Shown here: one piece after another, positions 60,517 through 64,000 of the stretch
How the letters are laid out: each line of letters starts with the position of its first letter
Numbering within the stretch: position 1 is the stretch's first letter
DNA from: Bacteroidetes bacterium 43-93
GTDB taxonomy: Bacteria; Bacteroidota; Bacteroidia; Chitinophagales; Chitinophagaceae
Assembly (NCBI GenBank): GCA_001897855.1
Contig: MKUO01000005.1
Location: 93,125 to 157,124, forward strand
Length of the DNA stretch: 64,000 nt
Direction of reading: 5' to 3'
The notes under the pieces: generated by a model
Told to the model about the DNA's origin: nothing
What the model saw: the letters and a program-made list of their open reading frames with translations, nothing else
Database searches by the model: none
Program-made: the position numbers and the translations under genes

Positions 60517-62025
60517 TTATTGTTTTAGCAAACGTGCGCTGAACATCATACTACCTGCTTCATTATGCAGGGTAAATAAATAAATGCCTGGTGCCAGGTC
60601 TGATACGGGAACAGCTATCTTATTTGATCCGCTATTGTATCCGGTAACAGGAACGGTGTAAACTACACGGCCGTTCATATCAAGTACGTTTACGCTAAGT
60701 TTTTGAGTTTGCTCCAAATTCACATCAATTGTGGCAACAGAAGTAGTTGGGTTAGGATAAACTTTTACATCTGCATTGAATTTCACGTTTTGTACCGCCA
60801 GGATAGAAGAATCATACAATTTGTAGAGTTCTACACCTGTGGCACTGTCGTACGCGCTGAAGTAAAGGTTTTTACCCCATTGACGGAATTCTGCCGGTGA
60901 ACTGCTGCCAGCGCCTGCCCTGATATCCGCTACAAGGGTAGGGATGCCTGAACCTGTGTACATCCATAACTCATTGCCGGCTGCTGTGTTATTGGCACTG
61001 AAGTACATTTTGCCGGCATACATGGTCATATTGGAAATAACGCTGCTGCCTGTAGGGTTGGTTTTATATACCAGGGAAGTGATACCGGTTTTCGCATCAT
61101 ATTTATACAGATGGCCGGAGTATGTTCCATCTTCTCCGGATAAATATATGGCGTCGCCCATGCCTACAATCTTAGAAACACCTGTTGCAGAAAATGCCAT
61201 ACCGTTTCCGCTTCCAGAAACCAGGTCGGTCAACCTTTGTACATTGCTACCATTGTACATATACAATTCGCGGCCGTATGTGGAAGTAGATGCGCTGAAA
61301 TACAACTTACCATTGATAATGGTAAAGTTATTTGGGCTTGAACTGGAAACACCCGGATCAATATCCAACACTATCGAAGTGCTGTTGGTAGCAGGATCGT
61401 AGCTATACAATTCGGCACCGGTAGTGCTGTTATAGGCAGAGAAATATATTTTGCCATTGTATGCTGTGATGGAAGAAATAAAACTGCCCGTAGCACCTGC
61501 ATAAATATCGCTGAGGCGTGTTGCCATAGCAGTTGCCGTATCGTAACTCCACAACTCCTGTCCGTACGATCCGTCATTAGCATCAAAATATAATTTACCA
61601 TTCATTTCCACTATTTCATCTATTGATGAACCGGATGCGCCGGCCATTATTTCCGCCACAAGCGCAGGAGCATCTCCAGTTTTGCCGGACCAGCTATACA
61701 GTTCCGTACCAGATGTGCCATTGTCTGCGGGGAAGTAGATATTTTTTCCTAAAACAGCCATAGTACGATTGTAAACAGGAATGATACTGCTGGATGTAGA
61801 TGGATTGATGTTATAAGCTATTTGCGTGAGGCTATCGGTCATCGACCAAAGCTCTTCACCGTTAGTGCCATCGTTAGCGCCAAATACCATTTGATTGCCA
61901 AATACAGTAAGGCGTACCGGGTAGCTGGAGCCTGTACCGGGATTGATATCCTGCACCAATTTTGTTTGTGCATTGGCCGCCATTGCTGACGTTATAAGTG
62001 CTAAACCAAGTAAACTACGTTTCAT
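60517..62025 (-). CDS. ELWxxDGT-repeat T9SS protein, copy 1
   Basis: A 502-residue exported protein. The signal peptide (about 1-19) ends ANAQ. The middle part is a series of about 45-residue repeats of the ELWxxDGT type (GTELYSWSG, GQELWSYDTATAMATRLSD, GAELYSYDPATNST, GNELWMYTGSG), which build a beta propeller. A C-terminal sorting domain starts KVYPNPTTSVATI and ends LLKQ, so it is a type IX secretion cargo. It is similar to the next gene in all parts, so the pair is a tandem duplication. Ligand unknown. Confidence 0.9.
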   Translation of the reverse strand: MKRSLLGLALITSAMAANAQTKLVQDINPGTGSSYPVRLTVFGNQMVFGANDGTNGEELWSMTDSLTQIAYNINPSTSSSIIPVYNRTMAVLGKNIYFPADNGTSGTELYSWSGKTGDAPALVAEIMAGASGSSIDEIVEMNGKLYFDANDGSYGQELWSYDTATAMATRLSDIYAGATGSFISSITAYNGKIYFSAYNSTTGAELYSYDPATNSTSIVLDIDPGVSSSSPNNFTIINGKLYFSASTSTYGRELYMYNGSNVQRLTDLVSGSGNGMAFSATGVSKIVGMGDAIYLSGEDGTYSGHLYKYDAKTGITSLVYKTNPTGSSVISNMTMYAGKMYFSANNTAAGNELWMYTGSGIPTLVADIRAGAGSSSPAEFRQWGKNLYFSAYDSATGVELYKLYDSSILAVQNVKFNADVKVYPNPTTSVATIDVNLEQTQKLSVNVLDMNGRVVYTVPVTGYNSGSNKIAVPVSDLAPGIYLFTLHNEAGSMMFSARLLKQ

Positions 62026-62066
62026 AAATTGTGGTTTTTGTTATTACGATTGTTTAGTTAAGTGAG

Positions 62067-63566
62067 TTATTGTTTTTGGATTTTGCCGCCGGCAAGCATT
62101 TTACCGGAATTGTCTGCTATCCTGTAAATGTAAATCCCCGGTGTTGCCTGTTGCATTGGTACATCGATGATATGCTCTCCGGAAGTATAATTCTTAACAG
62201 GAATGTTTAGTATTTCTTTGCCTGTAATGTCGGTAATGAGTATCGCCATAGCCTGGTCACGCTGTAATTCTATGGCAATATGTGTTTCGGAAGTTGCAGG
62301 ATTAGGATATACCTTAACAGATGCATTGAACTTTACGTTTTGAACACTTAAGGCGGCAGAATCTAATAAAACATACAGTTCTCTACCGGATGCCGTTGTT
62401 GATGCGCTAAAATAAAGATGTGTTCCATACTGAGTCATGTCCATGGGGCTGCTCGCGTTCATGCCTGAATCTATATCACCCACCATGTAGGGTTGTAATT
62501 TACCATCATAAGCCCAAAGTTCATTTCCATGTACGCCATCGTCGGCAGAGAAGAATAATTTGCCTGCATATTCTTTAAAGTTGGATGGGTCACTATTCCC
62601 AAGCGGGTTCATCATAAACACCATTGAGGCAACACCATTTGCAGGATTGTATTGGTAAAATTGATTACCGCTAAGTCCGCTATTGCCGGAGAAAAGTATC
62701 ATGTTTTTGTAGCTGATGATGCCGGTTTGTCCGTTAGCGACTGCGGCCGCCCCGTCGTTTGCACCATTATCAATATTGGTTAGACGAACTATATTTTTGC
62801 CATCGAACATGTATAATTCTCTGCCATAGGTAAGTGTGCTTGCAGTGAGGTATAGTTTATCATTAATAACCGTCAATGCCTGAGGATTGCTGCTTCCAAT
62901 GCCTGTATTTATATCCGTGGCCAGGGTGGTAGCGTTGGTAGCGGGGTCATAACAATAAAGTTCGATGCCGGTACTGCTGCCAGTAGCAACGAAATATAGC
63001 TTCCCCTTATACGCAACAAAATCGTGAGGGTTGCTGCTGTTCGTTCCGGTTGCAAGGTCAGTCAGGCGTTGCGCGCTATTGGTTGCAGGGTCGTATGTCC
63101 ACAACTCGTTACCATTGATACCATCATTTGCGTTAAAATATAATTTGTCACTAAAGGCAACAACTTCATCCGGATCGCTGCCCGATGCCCCGGCACGTAC
63201 TTCGGCCACTAAGACGGGCAACCCGGAACCAGTCCATTTAAATAGTTCCATACCGGTATTGCCATTGTCGCCGGGAAAATATATATCGTTCTTCACCTGG
63301 GCCATCTTTCTGAAGCTGGAGGATGGACCACCTGCGGAAATTGGGTTCAGGTCTGCAACCACTGCAATAGCTGTATCGTTAAAAGTACATAATTCGTTGC
63401 CATTAATACCGTTATCAGCAAAAAAGAGGAGCTTGTTATAATACCCCGTTAACCAGCAGGGATTAGAGCTGCTGCTGTCGATCCGGTTAAAATCGCTAAC
63501 CATAACCGGCTGAGCCTGCGCGCATACACCCGCAAGTAGCAAAGACCCTAGTAAAGTTGATTTCAT
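62067..63566 (-). CDS. ELWxxDGT-repeat T9SS protein, copy 2
   Basis: A 499-residue exported paralogue of the neighbouring gene. Signal peptide (about 1-18, ending CAQAQ), ELWxxDGT-like repeats (GNELCTFND, GMELFKWTGSG, GNELWTYDPATNSAQRLTDL, GNELWAYDGK) and a C-terminal sorting domain starting KVYPNPATSETHI and ending GKIQKQ. The repeat register and the joint SVQNVKFNA match copy 1, so the two arose by duplication and then diverged. The 41-bp gap suggests one transcript. Confidence 0.9.
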   Translation of the reverse strand: MKSTLLGSLLLAGVCAQAQPVMVSDFNRIDSSSSNPCWLTGYYNKLLFFADNGINGNELCTFNDTAIAVVADLNPISAGGPSSSFRKMAQVKNDIYFPGDNGNTGMELFKWTGSGLPVLVAEVRAGASGSDPDEVVAFSDKLYFNANDGINGNELWTYDPATNSAQRLTDLATGTNSSNPHDFVAYKGKLYFVATGSSTGIELYCYDPATNATTLATDINTGIGSSNPQALTVINDKLYLTASTLTYGRELYMFDGKNIVRLTNIDNGANDGAAAVANGQTGIISYKNMILFSGNSGLSGNQFYQYNPANGVASMVFMMNPLGNSDPSNFKEYAGKLFFSADDGVHGNELWAYDGKLQPYMVGDIDSGMNASSPMDMTQYGTHLYFSASTTASGRELYVLLDSAALSVQNVKFNASVKVYPNPATSETHIAIELQRDQAMAILITDITGKEILNIPVKNYTSGEHIIDVPMQQATPGIYIYRIADNSGKMLAGGKIQKQ

Positions 63567-63851
63567 ATTGTGGTGTTTTGTGATTTTGATATTGTGTTTA
63601 TTGCTTATAAATATAAAAATTATTAAGAAAATATTACATTATTGTTACTAAAAAACTACCGGAAATTCATAGATATCATCTCATTTCATTTGGCATTTTA
63701 TGTTTATATGATAAGTTGGGCTGTTAACCGCTCGTTAACCGCTTGCTAATTACGGGTTAAGGGGGCTTGAAAATTTCTGTATGCGGCTGTCATACCCCCA
63801 TCTTTGCATCATCAAACGAACAAACAACAACTCAAACAAACAACAAACAAA
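63567..63851. other. Divergent intergenic region with CAAAC-rich leader
   Basis: No gene is seen. The minus strand has only a weak TATATTTA element for the T9SS gene. On the plus strand, CATCTTTG (63800-63807, one mismatch from TAnnTTTG) precedes a 40-base leader of repeated CAAAC units with no Shine-Dalgarno, up to the ATG at 63852. Such leaders are typical of strongly expressed Bacteroidota genes. Confidence 0.45.
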
Positions 63852-64000
63852 ATGAAAAAGATCATCGCCATCGCAGCTATCCTTACTTCAGCTTACGCAG
63901 CTAATGCACAGGTTTCTTCTACAGCTACGCAAACTGTAAACCTGAACCTGTCTAACGCTATCGAACTTACCTTCACAGGAAGCGGTAATGCAAACGGAGC
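63852..64000 (+). CDS. Exported protein, partial at window end
   Basis: Only the first 49 codons are inside the window. They start MKKIIAIAAILTSAYAANAQ, a signal peptide with a cleavage after NAQ, followed by VSSTATQTVNLNLSNAIELTF. The mature start resembles surface or pilus-like proteins of Bacteroidota, but no family can be named from so little. The gene continues past base 64000. Its strong A-rich leader suggests high expression. Confidence 0.75.
   Translation, partial: MKKIIAIAAILTSAYAANAQVSSTATQTVNLNLSNAIELTFTGSGNANG

Noticed and set aside
1..64000. CRISPR array, insertion sequence or rRNA gene
   Set aside because: No regularly spaced repeats, no transposase motifs with terminal repeats and no rRNA sequence were seen.

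Overview
The window reads as a chromosomal segment of a Bacteroidota bacterium, most likely in or near the Chitinophagaceae (an inference from gene content, not a database match). Supporting signs are the repeated promoter element TAnnTTTG instead of TATAAT, several T9SS type A C-terminal sorting domains, a TonB-receptor/TPR/outer-membrane operon, a HU-CCDC81/SPOR protein, an ArgF'-type (N-acylornithine) carbamoyltransferase, a tRNA without encoded CCA, and A-rich rather than Shine-Dalgarno leaders.

Layout. 1-6.4 kb: NarL/FixJ response regulator, SGNH hydrolase, cobalamin-binding-type radical SAM protein, Crp/Fnr regulator, DoxX protein, CDGSH iron-sulfur protein, GNAT acetyltransferase, and two small proteins not usually called (26 aa and 52 aa). 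6.4-15 kb: a compact arginine operon (GNAT N-acylglutamate synthase candidate, argG, argC, argD, argF', argB, argE, argH) behind a leader of about 285 nt that carries a short ORF and hairpins. 15-19.2 kb: DEAD-box helicase, WalJ-like metallo-hydrolase, HtpG. 19.2-23 kb, minus strand: T9SS cargo protein, universal stress protein, MarR regulator, cytochrome c lipoprotein. 23-25.2 kb: an AT-rich accessory island with a long RES-domain (NAD+ phosphorylase-type) protein convergent with a HEPN-domain protein, beside the 3' end of tRNA-Leu(CAA).

25.5-31.4 kb: saccharopine/alanine dehydrogenase-like enzyme, TIGR01777 epimerase, small protein, metallophosphoesterase, FMN reductase, Nnr NAD(P)HX repair enzyme. 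31.5-39.8 kb: TonB-dependent receptor, 1023-aa TPR protein, outer-membrane barrel, then HU/SPOR protein. 39.8-50.7 kb: purD, two POT peptide transporters, ispD, a secreted protein of unknown function, dnaG, ruvX, def, ECF sigma factor and its anti-sigma factor. 50.7-53.3 kb: ACP, ketosynthase and a ketosynthase-like chain-length factor lacking the catalytic residues, which together look like an aryl-polyene/flexirubin core. 53.4-64 kb: TMEM175-like channel, outer-membrane barrel, sucA, putative porin, purine nucleoside phosphorylase, two tandem ELWxxDGT-type T9SS proteins, and the start of another exported protein cut by the window end.

The items most worth a second look are the RES/HEPN island beside tRNA-Leu, the arginine operon (residue 90 of ArgF' is Val, which predicts succinylated rather than acetylated intermediates, and the operon has an unusual leader), the detached ACP/KS/CLF trio, and several promoters whose -7 element ends four bases before the start codon, predicting leaderless mRNAs.
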